A stretch of DNA of 64,000 bases from Methyloceanibacter superfactus (GCF_001723305.1 NZ_LPWF01000027.1:62001-126000); one strand, 5' to 3'. Counted from the stretch's first letter, positions 1 through 8,440 are shown. Notes: generated by a model not told the origin, from the sequence alone. Translations and numbers: made by a program.

Positions 1-97
1 GATGCGCACGATGCGCGCCTGGTGCGCGGCGCTTGGTGACCGCCAAATGGACCAAGGGCAGCACGATGCTCAGGGCGACGATGAAAAAGCCGATCAT
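1..97 (-). CDS. Partial small membrane protein (start only)
   Basis: An open frame starts at an ATG at 97 on the minus strand and runs off the left edge, giving 32 residues. The first 20 (MIGFFIVALSIVLPLVHLAV) form one hydrophobic segment, followed by a basic stretch with TKRR. A purine-rich AGGGGG lies a few bases upstream of the ATG. I cannot name a family. The frame is short and at the contig edge, so it could be chance; the hydrophobic start plus a ribosome-binding site is the only support. Confidence 0.35.
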   Translation of the reverse strand, partial: MIGFFIVALSIVLPLVHLAVTKRRAPGAHRAH

Positions 98-149
98 GCG
101 AGCCCCCTGCCGTCCCCCGACGCGCCTTTTTTTGAGTCCCTAGGCTTGC

Positions 150-422
150 TCACTCTGCCTTCGGCGGGGAGTCCGCGTCAACGGGCGTGGCCTTGCGCTC
201 TTTCCGGCGGTGCCACCACACGGTGAGCTGACGCCGCCAGCGGCGCACGACCGGCAGATCCACCGACAGAACGAAAAAGCCGAGGGGGATCATCCAGAAG
301 CCGAGCACCGGCAGGAAGCCCAGGAGGCCGCCGGCCACCAGCAGGATGCCCATGCCGAGCCGCACGGGCTTCGAGCGCGGCAGATGCAGATGACCGTTGA
401 ACAGGCGGACCTTGGGGGCCAT
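150..422 (-). CDS. Small inner-membrane protein, PGPGW-like
   Basis: This 90-residue protein has a basic N-terminus (residues 1-22), then two closely spaced hydrophobic segments at about 23-38 and 40-55, and a very basic tail (RRWRRQ, RRKERK). The pattern of short Gly/Pro-rich membrane hairpin followed by an Arg-rich cytoplasmic tail resembles small PGPGW-type transmembrane proteins. No function is known for that family that I could apply here. It stands alone upstream of the tRNA-Asn gene and reads away from it. Confidence 0.55.
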   Translation of the reverse strand: MAPKVRLFNGHLHLPRSKPVRLGMGILLVAGGLLGFLPVLGFWMIPLGFFVLSVDLPVVRRWRRQLTVWWHRRKERKATPVDADSPPKAE

Positions 423-589
423 GCGCTTCCCGGGGTTCTTGCGGGCGGATGCCGGACATAGGCGGTTCGAGCGGGCGCGGCAAGCGGGCGCATTTTGGTC
501 GGCTCGCGCGCGCGTAAAGCGCTGGAAAGCCTGCCGACCTTTTGCTATCTAGCGGGTCAGCGCCGCTTGGGAGCCCAAGCGCGCCCTGC

Positions 590-665
590 TCCCCGGTAGC
601 TCAGTTGGTAGAGCAAGCGGCTGTTAACCGCTGGGTCGCTGGTTCGAGTCCGGCCCGGGGAGCCA
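590..665 (+). tRNA. tRNA-Asn (anticodon GTT)
   Basis: The 76-nt sequence folds as a standard cloverleaf. The acceptor stem is TCCCCGG (590-596) with CCGGGGA (655-661), and the discriminator base is G662. The 3' CCA is encoded (663-665). The anticodon stem is AGCGG/CCGCT around the loop CTGTTAA, giving anticodon GTT at 623-625 (Asn). The T-loop GGTTCGAGTCC is canonical. Confidence 0.97.
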
Positions 666-893
666 ACTCACCCAAGCTCAATTTTTGTGATGGAAGTCCC
701 TGCCGCCGCGAGCGAAAGGGTCATTCTCGACCCCTTCACCCCCGTACCCGTACGGCGGGCGGGATACGCAAAACAGCTCCCGCCAAGGGTCCAGAACGCG
801 GCCGTCCCAGGATGGTTCCACACCAAATTCTGATGGAGATCAGGGACGCCGACCGGCGGGGCGCGGGCCCTGTCTGGGAGCGGCGCGAGGCGT

Positions 894-1397
894 CTAGGCG
901 GGGACGAACTTCATGGCCACGCCGTTCATGCAGTAGCGCAAGCCCGTGGGTTTCGGGCCGTCGTTGAACACATGACCGAGATGGCCGCCGCAGCGGCGGC
1001 AATGGACCTCGTCGCGCAGCAGGCCGAAAGACCAGTCCTGGCTCGTCTCGACGGCGCCCTCGATGGGCGCATAGAAGCTCGGCCAGCCCGTGCCGGATTC
1101 GAACTTCGTCTCCGACCTGAAGAGCGGCAGATCGCAGCCGGCGCAAACGAAGGTGCCAGCGCGCTTCTCTTTGTTGAGCGGGCTGGTCCAGGCGCGCTCG
1201 GTGTCTTCCTCGCGCAGCACGGCATATTGCTCGGGCGTCAGAATCTTGCGCCACTCCTCTGGAGTCTTGGTGACCTCGAAATGTCCGTCGGTGGCGGCCG
1301 TGGCTTCGCCGCCCTGCCATTTGAGCGCGGCGATGCCGGCCGCCGCGACGGCGGCGACACCGGCCGTGCCCAAAAGAATCTCTCGTCGCGTGATCAT
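894..1397 (-). CDS. msrB: Peptide-methionine (R)-S-oxide reductase, Tat-exported
   Basis: MsrB reduces methionine-R-sulfoxide in oxidised proteins. The 167-residue protein begins with a twin-arginine leader (TRREILLG, then a hydrophobic stretch to about residue 25), so it should act in the periplasm. The mature part has the MsrB fold signatures: zinc-binding CAGC and CRRC pairs, the GTGWPSF substrate loop, GHVFNDGP, and the catalytic cysteine in LRYCMNG near the C-terminus. The frame is intact. It is divergent from the lipid kinase gene downstream, with about 190 bases between the starts. Confidence 0.93.
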   Translation of the reverse strand: MITRREILLGTAGVAAVAAAGIAALKWQGGEATAATDGHFEVTKTPEEWRKILTPEQYAVLREEDTERAWTSPLNKEKRAGTFVCAGCDLPLFRSETKFESGTGWPSFYAPIEGAVETSQDWSFGLLRDEVHCRRCGGHLGHVFNDGPKPTGLRYCMNGVAMKFVPA

Positions 1398-1585
1398 GTC
1401 GGCTCCTCATGCGTTATGCCCATGCCGGCAGCGCCAAACGACCGGGCGTTCGCAAAATTTCTCTAGTGGAATCTAAGCACTCTCCCCCATGCTTCAAATC
1501 AACTTGCGCGCACGGATGTTCACGACCCTTTGTTCTCGCGCTTACCTCGTCCCCGGCCCGGGGCGCTTCAGGAGACCGACCGCCA

Positions 1586-2488
1586 ATGCGGGTGCTTGTC
1601 GCCGTTAACCCCAACGCATCGAGATGCGCGGACGTCTTGCCCACGCTTCCCGGCTGGCTCTCGGCGCGCGCGGACTCGGTGTTCGTGGCTTGCGGCTCGC
1701 GGGACGAGATGGCGCAAACCCTTAAGGAGCATGGCGCGAGCGCCGATCGGATCGTCATCGGCGGCGGCGACGGAACCATCTCGAGCGCCCTGCCGGAGAT
1801 TCTCGCGCTCGGCAAGCCGCTCGCCGTTCTGCCGCTCGGCACCGCCAACGATTTCGCGAACACGCTCGGAATGCCGGCCGACGTCTATGAAGCCGCCGAG
1901 ATCGCCCTTGGCGGACGCACCCATAAAATCGATGTCGGCCTCGTCAACGGCACACCGTTCGTGAACGTGGCGAGCGTCGGGGTGGCGGCCAACGTGGCGC
2001 ATGCGCAGTCGGCCGAGTTGAAGCGCCGCTGGCGGATGTTCGCCTATGTCATCAGCCTCCTCCACGCCGCGCGGGAATCGAATCCGTTCATCGTCAAGAT
2101 CAGCGCCGACGGCCAGGCCACGTGGTCGGGTCCGGTCTACCAGGTCAGCGTCGGCAACGGCCGCTTCCATGGCGGCGGCCTCACGGTCGCCGAACATGCG
2201 GCCATCGACGACGGCAAGCTCGATCTCTACCTGGTCACGCCGGGACCGTTCTGGGAGCTGGTGGCGTGCATCACCCATCTGAAGTTCGGCTTCGCCAAGC
2301 CGACGCTGTTGCAGCGCAGCTGCGCCGAGCACGTGACGATCGCGACCCGTAGCCCCAAGCCGATCAACGCCGACGGCGAGACCCGGTCGCAGACGCCGGC
2401 GGAACTCTCGGTGATGCGCCAAGGGCTGACGGTGATCGTGCCGCATGCATTGCCCGCGGGGCATCGCGGGTTGGTCGGGATCGGCTAG
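1586..2488 (+). CDS. Diacylglycerol kinase-like lipid kinase
   Basis: This 300-residue protein belongs to the diacylglycerol/YegS-type lipid kinase family. It carries the nucleotide-binding signature IGGGDGTISSALP (about residue 60) and LPLGTANDFANTLG (about residue 85), then the family's C-terminal beta-sandwich with SVGNGRFHGGG and NADGE. It probably phosphorylates a membrane lipid such as diacylglycerol. I chose the ATG at 1586 because AGGAGA lies at a good distance upstream and because the family starts with MRVLVAVNPNA-like sequence. A longer upstream extension is open but unlike the family. Confidence 0.85.
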   Translation: MRVLVAVNPNASRCADVLPTLPGWLSARADSVFVACGSRDEMAQTLKEHGASADRIVIGGGDGTISSALPEILALGKPLAVLPLGTANDFANTLGMPADVYEAAEIALGGRTHKIDVGLVNGTPFVNVASVGVAANVAHAQSAELKRRWRMFAYVISLLHAARESNPFIVKISADGQATWSGPVYQVSVGNGRFHGGGLTVAEHAAIDDGKLDLYLVTPGPFWELVACITHLKFGFAKPTLLQRSCAEHVTIATRSPKPINADGETRSQTPAELSVMRQGLTVIVPHALPAGHRGLVGIG

Positions 2489-2493
2489 GGCGT

Positions 2494-3930
2494 CTAACCG
2501 CGCGACGTCACCTGCGCCGCCGGGATGACCATCTCGCAGCGCACGCCCTCGGCGGGGAAGCTCAGAGTCACGTCACCCTCGAGCGCCCGGCCGACGACAG
2601 TCTCGATCATCGCCCGGCCGAAACCGGAGCGCTCGGGCGGGGTCACCGCGGGGCCCCCCTCCTCCTGCCACACCAGCTTGAGTTGAGCGGCGTCCTCGCA
2701 GAAATTCCATTCTATGCGGATCTCGCCCTTGGGGTCTGACAGCGATCCGTATTTCTCCGCGTTGGCCGTCAGCTCATGCAGGGCCAAGCCGAGATTTTGC
2801 ACGGCCTCCGGCTTCAGCATGACGTCCTCGCCTTCGATGGCGATGCGCGCGCCGAAGCCGTCCGCGTGGGCCTCGAGCTGCTGCTCCACGAGCATGCGCA
2901 GCGAAGCGCCGTGCCAGTCGTCAGCGATCAGGAGATCGTGGGAGCAGCCGATGGCGTAGAGCCGCGCGCTGAAGCGATCGAGGAAGTCGTCGACCGAGCG
3001 CGTGCGCGAGGCGGTCTGGCGCGCGATGGCGTGGATCACCGCCAGGAGATTCTTCGAGCGGTGGGTCAGCTCGCGCAACAGCAGGCGCAAGTGGTCCTCA
3101 TTGGCTTTGCGCTCGCTGATGTCGACGGCAACCGACGCGGCGCCGACGACACTTCCGTCGGGTCCGCGCAACGGCTCGATGACGACGTAGAAGGATCGCT
3201 CCCGGGCGTAGAGCTCGAAGTCGACCTCGAGCTCTTGCGAAGAGTCCGTCTCCATAGCCTTGCGCTTAGCCGCCATCAGCTTCTCCGCGGCTTCGGCCGG
3301 GACGATGCCGGCGTCGGTCTTGCCCAACACCTGATCGTCAGCGAGACCGGCCGGAAGATTATGCGCCCAGGTGAAATGCAGATCCTTGTCCTGGCTGAAC
3401 ACGGAGATGGGGGAACCGCGCAGGGCAATCTCGAAGCGCTGCTTGGCTTCGGCCAATTCCTTGGTGCGGGCCGCCACCCGCTCCTCGAGCTGCAAGCGCG
3501 TCTCGCTCAGCTCTTCGAGGGTCTTCAGATGCGCGGCGATCTCCGACTGCAGCCGGTCGCGCGACGGCACGCTGCTCAAATACGGGGCGAGCCACCACAG
3601 GCCGAGCCCCGTGGCCAGCGCCAGCAGCGCCGCGGCGCCCTTCAACACGCCTTCCAACGCGCCGTCGAGTTGCTGCGACGGCATCCACTGGCTGAACACC
3701 GCGGCGAAATGGACGAGACCGACGGCGAACACGAACAGCAAAAAGAGCTTCACCAGCGCCGCTTCACCTTGGCTGCTCTCGCCGCGCTGCTTGTAGAGAT
3801 AGAGCAGGACCGCGGGCACGAGCAGGAAGGCCGCGGCGATGACCCCGTCGGCGACGGCGTTGAGCACCACCAGGACCGAGGTCCAATCGTCTTGCCCGGT
3901 ATCAAAAAGTGAGGTCAGCGAGATTCCCAT
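2494..3930 (-). CDS. Membrane-bound PAS sensor histidine kinase, HWE/HisKA_2 type
   Basis: This 478-residue kinase has three to four N-terminal membrane segments (residues 20-125), a coiled coil (LEERVAARTKELAEAKQR, about 148-165), a PAS domain starting at RFEIALRGSPISVF, then the HWE-type H-box LLRELTHRSKNLLAVIHAI with the phospho-accepting His. The ATPase domain has ALHELTANAEKYG as its N-box. HWE/HisKA_2 kinases are the usual upstream kinases (PhyK type) of PhyR in Alphaproteobacteria. The phyR locus lies 1.4 kb away, so control of the general stress response is a reasonable inference, not a proven pairing. Confidence 0.85.
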   Translation of the reverse strand: MGISLTSLFDTGQDDWTSVLVVLNAVADGVIAAAFLLVPAVLLYLYKQRGESSQGEAALVKLFLLFVFAVGLVHFAAVFSQWMPSQQLDGALEGVLKGAAALLALATGLGLWWLAPYLSSVPSRDRLQSEIAAHLKTLEELSETRLQLEERVAARTKELAEAKQRFEIALRGSPISVFSQDKDLHFTWAHNLPAGLADDQVLGKTDAGIVPAEAAEKLMAAKRKAMETDSSQELEVDFELYARERSFYVVIEPLRGPDGSVVGAASVAVDISERKANEDHLRLLLRELTHRSKNLLAVIHAIARQTASRTRSVDDFLDRFSARLYAIGCSHDLLIADDWHGASLRMLVEQQLEAHADGFGARIAIEGEDVMLKPEAVQNLGLALHELTANAEKYGSLSDPKGEIRIEWNFCEDAAQLKLVWQEEGGPAVTPPERSGFGRAMIETVVGRALEGDVTLSFPAEGVRCEMVIPAAQVTSRG

Positions 3931-3998
3931 GGTTGACCGTCAATCCATCACAGCACGCCACTCACTGGCGACATGGTGCGTCTGGCCCGGCCCCAAGC

Positions 3999-4153
3999 TC
4001 AAACGATCGCGGCGATCAGGGTGACGAGGAAGACGACAAGAAAGATAAAGAACAAAATACGCGCGACGCCGGCCGCGGCCGACGCGACGCCGCCAAATCC
4101 GAGACGCCGGCCACCAACGCAACAACGGCGAAAATGATCGCCCAAAACAACAT
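3999..4153 (-). CDS. DUF1328/YtjA small membrane protein, broken by one missing base
   Basis: From the ATG at 4153 the frame reads MLFWAIIFAVVALVAGV. After that, the next frame continues as GFGGVASAAAGVARILFF and ends at the TGA at 3999-4001. Together they match the classic two-segment DUF1328 protein of about 52 residues with its conserved GFGG turn. One base, most likely a C making GTC-CTC-GGA, is missing near 4105. GAGGAG precedes the ATG. These proteins are typical of the alphaproteobacterial general stress regulon. I regard the break as a sequence error. Confidence 0.8.
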
Positions 4154-4233
4154 TTCTGGCTCCTCACTCCGGTAAGTCTCTTAAGTCTACGCCTCAAGCC
4201 GGCGGCTGCGCCCTTCGCCCCCCGCGTACAGCA

Positions 4234-4259
4234 AACGTCCGGTTTCGCGATTTCGTTGC
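4234..4259 (-). promoter_or_regulatory. Possible EcfG promoter for the DUF1328 gene
   Basis: On the minus strand the sequence reads GCAAC, 17 bases, CGTT, about 80 bases upstream of the DUF1328 ATG. It differs from the EcfG consensus GGAAC-N16/17-CGTT at one position. The location and the stress-related neighbour support it, but a single near-match can occur by chance. Confidence 0.35.
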
Positions 4260-4271
4260 ACCTCCGGTCCA

Positions 4272-4619
4272 TCAAAAACCCGCAATGGCGGCGAGAAGGT
4301 CCTGGTCGGTGAACGGCTTGCGAACCAACCGGGCCTGGCGGTGCTCCGGCGGCAAGCTTTCCCGTCCATAGCCGCTGACGAAAGCGAAGGGGATGCGACG
4401 GGCGGCCAGCGCATCGGCGATGCGCCCCGCCGGCTCGCCGGCGAGATGCGCGTCGAGCAGCGCGCCGCGCAAAGGTCCGCGCTCGATCGTGGCGAGGGCC
4501 TCGCTCACGGTGCTCGCCGGGCCCGCCACAGCGACGCCCGCTTGCTCCAGTGCGGCGACGATGTCGAGGGCGATGAGGAACTCGTCCTCGACCACGAGAA
4601 TGGGGTGTGCGGTCATCAC
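4272..4619 (-). CDS. Single-domain response regulator
   Basis: This 115-residue protein is a receiver domain without an output domain. It shows the acidic pair VVEDEF near residue 12, the phospho-accepting Asp in GALLDAHLAG (about residue 57), the Ser/Thr switch in FAFVSGYG and the conserved Lys in LVRKPFTD. It is divergent from csbD and lies one gene away from the HWE kinase. Single-domain regulators at such loci usually act as phosphate sinks or adjust PhyR phosphorylation; that role is an inference from context. Confidence 0.85.
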   Translation of the reverse strand: MMTAHPILVVEDEFLIALDIVAALEQAGVAVAGPASTVSEALATIERGPLRGALLDAHLAGEPAGRIADALAARRIPFAFVSGYGRESLPPEHRQARLVRKPFTDQDLLAAIAGF

Positions 4620-4713
4620 TCCTTCACCTTTCTCTCGGTTATCGCGCGGTCGTCACACGAAACCCATGCACTCTTTATTGCGCCGCGGAGACTGCCGCCG
4701 CGCCGGCCCTTAC

Positions 4714-4739
4714 GGAACTTGCGTGTACGTCCGCGCGTT
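4714..4739 (+). promoter_or_regulatory. EcfG (general stress sigma) promoter of csbD
   Basis: GGAAC at 4714-4718 and CGTT at 4736-4739 are separated by exactly 17 bases. This is a perfect match to the EcfG consensus GGAAC-N16/17-CGTT. It lies 67 bases upstream of the csbD-like start codon and points toward it. The ecfG gene itself is 1.9 kb downstream. Confidence 0.75.
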
Positions 4740-4805
4740 TCATTGCGCATCTAAGTCAGGCCCGTACATCCGCTATGGGGCCGCCAACAAAGGGAGTAAC
4801 ATTCC

Positions 4806-5003
4806 ATGAATTGGGATCGAGTCGAAGGCAATTGGAAGCAACTTACCGGCAAGGCGCAGCAGCAGTGGGGCAAGCTCACCAACGACGACCTGGACCAGGT
4901 CGAAGGCCGCCGCACGGAACTGGTGGGCAAGATCCAGGAGCGCTACGGCGTTGCCAAGGACGAAGCCGAGAAGCAGGTCGATACCTGGCTCCAGAATATG
5001 TAA
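4806..5003 (+). CDS. CsbD family stress protein
   Basis: This 65-residue protein begins MNWDRVEGNWKQLTGKAQQQ and continues with the family pattern WGKLTNDDL and VEGRRTELVGKIQERYG. CsbD-like proteins are small, highly charged, helical, and induced by general stress; their molecular role is not settled. A perfect EcfG promoter stands directly upstream and AAAGGGAG acts as the ribosome-binding site, so this gene is a confident member of the local stress regulon. Confidence 0.93.
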   Translation: MNWDRVEGNWKQLTGKAQQQWGKLTNDDLDQVEGRRTELVGKIQERYGVAKDEAEKQVDTWLQNM

Positions 5004-5140
5004 CGACACGCCGGAATGCCGCGCTGCTGGCGGGCGCCCCATGAGGCCCTGTCCGGCGCGCGGCGCTCCCATATCGATTCCAGCCCCGTGGCGCGGGGCA
5101 AACGCTTTTTCCCTCCCCTCCTGACGCCGAGGTCTCCAAC

Positions 5141-5331
5141 ATGCTGACGACAATTCTCATTATCATCCTCATCCTCGTCCTACTCGGCGCGGTTCCCGCT
5201 TGGCCCTATAGCCGCGGTTGGGGCTACGGTCCGTCCGGTATCGTCGGGCTGATCCTGGTAATCCTGCTGATCCTGCTCCTGCTCGGAAAAATCTACGCCG
5301 TCGTCGGTCTCAGGCGCTCGCCGAGGGCTGA
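5141..5331 (+). CDS. DUF3309 small membrane protein
   Basis: The first 52 residues match DUF3309: a first membrane segment (MLTTILIIILILVLLGAVP), the conserved WPYSRGWGYGPSG loop, and a second segment rich in Leu/Ile ending LLLLLGKI at about 5295. The family normally stops there. In the given sequence the same frame stays open to 5527, running antisense through the 3' end of phyR, which is implausible. A one-base shift would end it at the TGA at 5329-5331. The core is secure but the exact stop is not. It lies between csbD and phyR, where small membrane stress proteins are common. Confidence 0.75.
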
Positions 5332-6118
5332 TCGCGCAAGCTCGCGCGACGCTCGAAGAACAGCGCCTGGGACACGATCGCCTTCACGGTATCGGGCTGA
5401 TACGGTTGGTGATGAGAAAGGCCGGCTCGGGCCGCTCGCCCGTCAACAGCCGGTCGGGATAGGCGGTGATGAAGATCACCGGCACTTGGAACAACGCCAG
5501 CATCTCGTTGACGGCGTCGAGGCCTGAGCTGCCATCGGCAAGCTGAATGTCGGCGAGCACCAGACCGGGCTTGCTGTTCTCCACCGCGCGGACAGCTTCC
5601 TTATGCGTGCGCGCGACACCGGCCACGCGATGGCCGAGCCCCTCCACGATGCTTTCGAGATCCATGGCGATCATCGGCTCATCCTCGATGATGAGCACAT
5701 CGGTGGCGACCTGCGCGGCAATCTCCCGCCCCGCGGCATCGATCAGCGCTTCGGCATTGTCCACCGTGGTGTTGAGAATGATGGCGGTCTCGTCCGGGGT
5801 GAAGCCTTCCACGGAGCTGAGCAGGAAGGCCTGCCGGGGCAACGGCGTGATCTGCTCGAGCTTGCGGTCCACGGGCGTCGTACCGCCCTGGAACGCTTCC
5901 GGTTTCAGGTTGATGCCGACGGAATTCCAAAGTCCCAGGAAGGTCCGGTAGAGCGCGATGCGCGGATCGAGATTGTCGTCAAACAGCGACGAATCCTCGG
6001 CCAGGACCTCTAAGGTGGCCGCCACATAGGCGTCGCCGGCGGCTTGGGTTCCCGCCAGGGCACGGGCAAACCGGCGAAGGTAGGGCAGATGAGGCGCGAT
6101 CGTTTTCGACAACGACAT
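5310..6118 (-). CDS. phyR: PhyR anti-anti-sigma response regulator (one indel near the C-terminus)
   Basis: PhyR controls the general stress response of Alphaproteobacteria. When phosphorylated it binds NepR and frees EcfG. The N-terminal half (residues 1-135) is the sigma-factor-like domain (PYLRRFARALAGTQAAGDAYV, then GFTPDETAIILNTT). The C-terminal half is a receiver with acidic EDEP, the phospho-accepting Asp in LVLADIQLADG and the Thr switch in VIFITAYPD. After AFLIT the frame breaks. One missing G (AAG to AA) restores KPYQPDTVKAIVSQALFFER and a stop at 5310-5312. The break is probably a sequence error. The gene is divergent from nepR-ecfG. Confidence 0.93.
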
Positions 6119-6218
6119 CGATGTGACTTTCTCTTATTGGGGCAGCACCCCGCAACTCCCAGTGTCTCACAAATCGGGTGCGAGGGAGCTATTTAGGAAT
6201 GAGCGTGAGCGTCGGTCA

Positions 6219-6244
6219 AATGCCGAAACTCCGGCAAAAGTTCC
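6219..6244 (-). promoter_or_regulatory. Possible EcfG promoter of phyR
   Basis: On the minus strand GGAAC, 17 bases, CATT lies about 100 bases upstream of the phyR start. It matches the EcfG consensus except for one base in the -10 element. Autoregulation of phyR by EcfG is known in the group, which makes the site plausible but not certain. Confidence 0.4.
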
Positions 6245-6351
6245 GTCCGCTGTGGAACCAATTGAACCTCCAAGTGCTTTTGTAGCCCAAAGGCGCGGCG
6301 GAATCCGTTAAACTGAGGTCTTGCCGGGTAGCAAGCCAATCAGGAGCCGCT

Positions 6352-6593
6352 GTGGAACGAAACGATAAAAAGAAGGCCAGCAGGCGAATGACGCTAACGC
6401 CAGTAAAGAGCGCGCCACATCCCCCGCCCCCAAGGCGAGACCGGGTGGCGCGGCAGCGGACGGCATGTCCCCTGCCCTGCAGGCCCATATCGGACGCCAA
6501 GTTCGCGCGATGTTCGATGAAGTGGCCGAAGAGCCAATTCCCGATCACCTGCTGCGCTTGCTCAAGGAACTCGACCAAAGCGGAGAGAAGTGA
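6352..6593 (+). CDS. nepR: NepR anti-sigma factor (one missing base)
   Basis: NepR holds EcfG inactive until phosphorylated PhyR takes it away. The diagnostic core is clear near the end: LQAHIGRQVRAMFDEVAEEP followed by IPDHLLRLLKELD, ending at TGA 6591-6593. The core frame is open only from ATG 6465. The well-placed AGGAG at 6342-6346 precedes a GTG at 6352 in another frame. The span 6352-6593 is one base short of whole codons, and the C-runs at 6421-6430 are the likely place of a lost base. Restored, the protein has about 80 residues, normal for NepR. ecfG starts one base after its stop. Confidence 0.85.
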
Positions 6594-6594
6594 T

Positions 6595-7125
6595 TTGCCG
6601 CGGAACGTCTCCCAAAACCTGAGAGAGTCCCTCGTGGCACAGATCGGCAGCCTTCGGGCGTTCGCCGTGTCCTTGTGCGGCGACCGGGACCGCGCCGACG
6701 ATCTCGTTCAGGAAACCCTGTTCAAGGCGTGGAACCACCTGGATTCCTTCAAGGAAGGCACGAACCTGAAGGCGTGGCTGTTCACCATCCTGCGCAACAC
6801 TTATTTCTCCGAACGGCGCAAACGGAAGCGCGAGGTCGAGGATGCCGACGGCAAATATGCCGCCCGCCTCGCCAGTCGTCCGGCGCAGCCCGGCCACATG
6901 GACATGCAGGACTTCCAGGCCGCGCTGGTGCAATTGCCGGACGATCAGCGCGAGGCCTTAGTCCTTGTCGGCGCGGCAGGCTTCTCCTACGAGGAAGCGG
7001 CGGAAGTGTCCGGTTGTGCCGTGGGCACCATCAAGAGCCGGGTCAATCGCGCCCGAAACCGTCTCGCCGATATGCTCGAGCTCGAAGCGGCCGAGGACGG
7101 GACGCCCAAAGCCAAGATCGCTTGA
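6595..7125 (+). CDS. ecfG: EcfG-type general stress sigma factor
   Basis: EcfG is the extracytoplasmic-function sigma factor that transcribes the general stress regulon from GGAAC/CGTT promoters. The 176-residue protein contains sigma region 2 (DRADDLVQETLFKAW, then FKEGTNLKAWLFTILRNTYF) and region 4 (LPDDQREALVLVGAAGFSYE, then GTIKSRVNRARNRL). I place the start at the TTG at 6595, one base after the nepR stop, because GGAGAGAAG precedes it and the sequence then aligns with typical EcfG N-termini. The frame is open further upstream only because it overlaps nepR. It is translationally coupled to nepR. Confidence 0.93.
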   Translation: MPRNVSQNLRESLVAQIGSLRAFAVSLCGDRDRADDLVQETLFKAWNHLDSFKEGTNLKAWLFTILRNTYFSERRKRKREVEDADGKYAARLASRPAQPGHMDMQDFQAALVQLPDDQREALVLVGAAGFSYEEAAEVSGCAVGTIKSRVNRARNRLADMLELEAAEDGTPKAKIA

Positions 7126-7137
7126 AGCTCCGCACGC

Positions 7138-8103
7138 TCAGAGCAAAAGCGACATGAAGACGCTCATGGTGAGCAGCGAGCCGAGAGTGCTGATGAGCAG
7201 CGCCGAGGCCGTCTCGCGGGCGGCGACTTTATATTGAACGGATAGCATCACGACCAGCACGATGGGAGGAAGCGCGGTGGTCAACACCGCCTCGCCCAAG
7301 ATCGGGTTGCGGTAGCCGAGCGATAGCATCGCGGCCAAGACGAGCGACGGCTGGAGAATGTTCTTCACGAAGACGAGGAACAGCACGGGACGGTTCACGA
7401 CCACCTGGAAGCCGGCGAGAATGATCCCCGAGGTGAACAAGGCGACACCGGCCGAGGCATTCCCCAGCAACGAGAGCGAGTTGAACGCGACGGCCGGCAG
7501 CTTGACATCCATCAGCACGATGACGAAGCCGAGGAGCGGCAGCCACACCACCGGCTGCTTCAACGCGGACAGGATCTTGCCCCAGACGTCTGCGCTGGGC
7601 GGCGCGGTCTGGGCTGTGTCCCCACGGCGATGGGTCGGCGCCTCGGTCGCTCCCAAAGACAGGATGATGAGCGTTACCGGCACCAGGGCCACCACGATGA
7701 TGATGCTGCCGAGCGCCACGGGGATGTCCGCCTTGGCGCCGTAAAGATAGCCAAGAACCGCCGAGCCGACGAAGGCGGTGCTGGGGGCGGAGGCGGTCAG
7801 CGCGCCGAGCGCGCTCAGGCTTGCGGAGTAGCGAAGGCCGAAGCGGGCGAGCAGGAAGATGGCCGCATACATGCCGATGATGGCGATCGCCAGGATGATC
7901 CCGAGAGGCAGATCCCTTAGGAGATCCTCCCGCCCCGCACTCACCACGCCGACGAAAAGTGAGAGCGGCAGGGCATAGCTCATCACCATGCGGTTGAGGG
8001 TCGGCACCTCCTTCTGCTCGAAATCGTGGTGCCGCGCGGCGAAGTAGCCGAGCAGAATGGTGATGACCGCAGGCAGCAGCGCTCCTAGAATTTTCTCAAG
8101 CAT
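7138..8103 (-). CDS. AEC family (auxin efflux carrier-like) permease
   Basis: This 321-residue integral membrane protein has about ten hydrophobic segments in two halves, starting MLEKILGALLPAVITILLGY and separated by a hydrophilic loop around residues 165-190. Family features include the N-terminal LGYFAARHHDF element and late NPILGEAVLTTALPP. AEC permeases export organic anions or related small molecules, but the substrate cannot be read here. I chose the ATG at 8103 because GGAG lies 5 bases upstream; a longer start would overlap the divergent neighbour. It converges on ecfG. Confidence 0.85.
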   Translation of the reverse strand: MLEKILGALLPAVITILLGYFAARHHDFEQKEVPTLNRMVMSYALPLSLFVGVVSAGREDLLRDLPLGIILAIAIIGMYAAIFLLARFGLRYSASLSALGALTASAPSTAFVGSAVLGYLYGAKADIPVALGSIIIVVALVPVTLIILSLGATEAPTHRRGDTAQTAPPSADVWGKILSALKQPVVWLPLLGFVIVLMDVKLPAVAFNSLSLLGNASAGVALFTSGIILAGFQVVVNRPVLFLVFVKNILQPSLVLAAMLSLGYRNPILGEAVLTTALPPIVLVVMLSVQYKVAARETASALLISTLGSLLTMSVFMSLLL

Positions 8104-8185
8104 CGCTGCTCCTTCGGGGCTTTCCGCGAAGCCACCATACGAGACCCGACTGAACCGATAAACCGATGTGGAGGCCGACACAGCC

Positions 8186-8440
8186 ATGAAGACGCTCTCA
8201 CCCGCCGAGCTCGATCAAGCCAAACTCGATCCGGGCTCCGTGTTCGAGCGACCGGACGAGGTCCTCGCCGCGTCTTTGACTGCGGACGACAAGAAAACCA
8301 TCTTGCTGCGCTGGGAAGAGGACGCCGAGGATCTGATGCGGGCCACGGGGGAAGGCATGCCGCCTGAGGACAATCGCCGCACGCCGGCGGAGCTGCTGCG
8401 CGCGGTGCAGGCGGCCTTGGCGCAGCTTGCCGCTGCTTAG
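8186..8440 (+). CDS. Conserved hypothetical protein (84 aa)
   Basis: The protein begins MKTLSPAELDQAKLDPGSVF and contains ADDKKTILLRWEEDAED in its middle, followed by a helical, Ala/Leu-rich end. Short acidic proteins with this layout are common in Hyphomicrobiales, but I know no function. It has no signal peptide or membrane segment. GGAGG lies upstream of the chosen ATG. It stands divergent from the AEC permease and 100 bases before an EcfG-controlled gene, so a stress link is possible. Confidence 0.7.
   Translation: MKTLSPAELDQAKLDPGSVFERPDEVLAASLTADDKKTILLRWEEDAEDLMRATGEGMPPEDNRRTPAELLRAVQAALAQLAAA

Noticed and set aside
5332-5527. C-terminal extension of the DUF3309 protein
   Set aside because: It runs antisense through the repaired 3' end of phyR and has no resemblance to the family, which stops after the second membrane segment.
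6254-6279. A second EcfG promoter in front of nepR (GGAAC at 6254)
   Set aside because: The element at the right distance is GCTT or TGCT, not CGTT, so it fails two positions of the -10 consensus.
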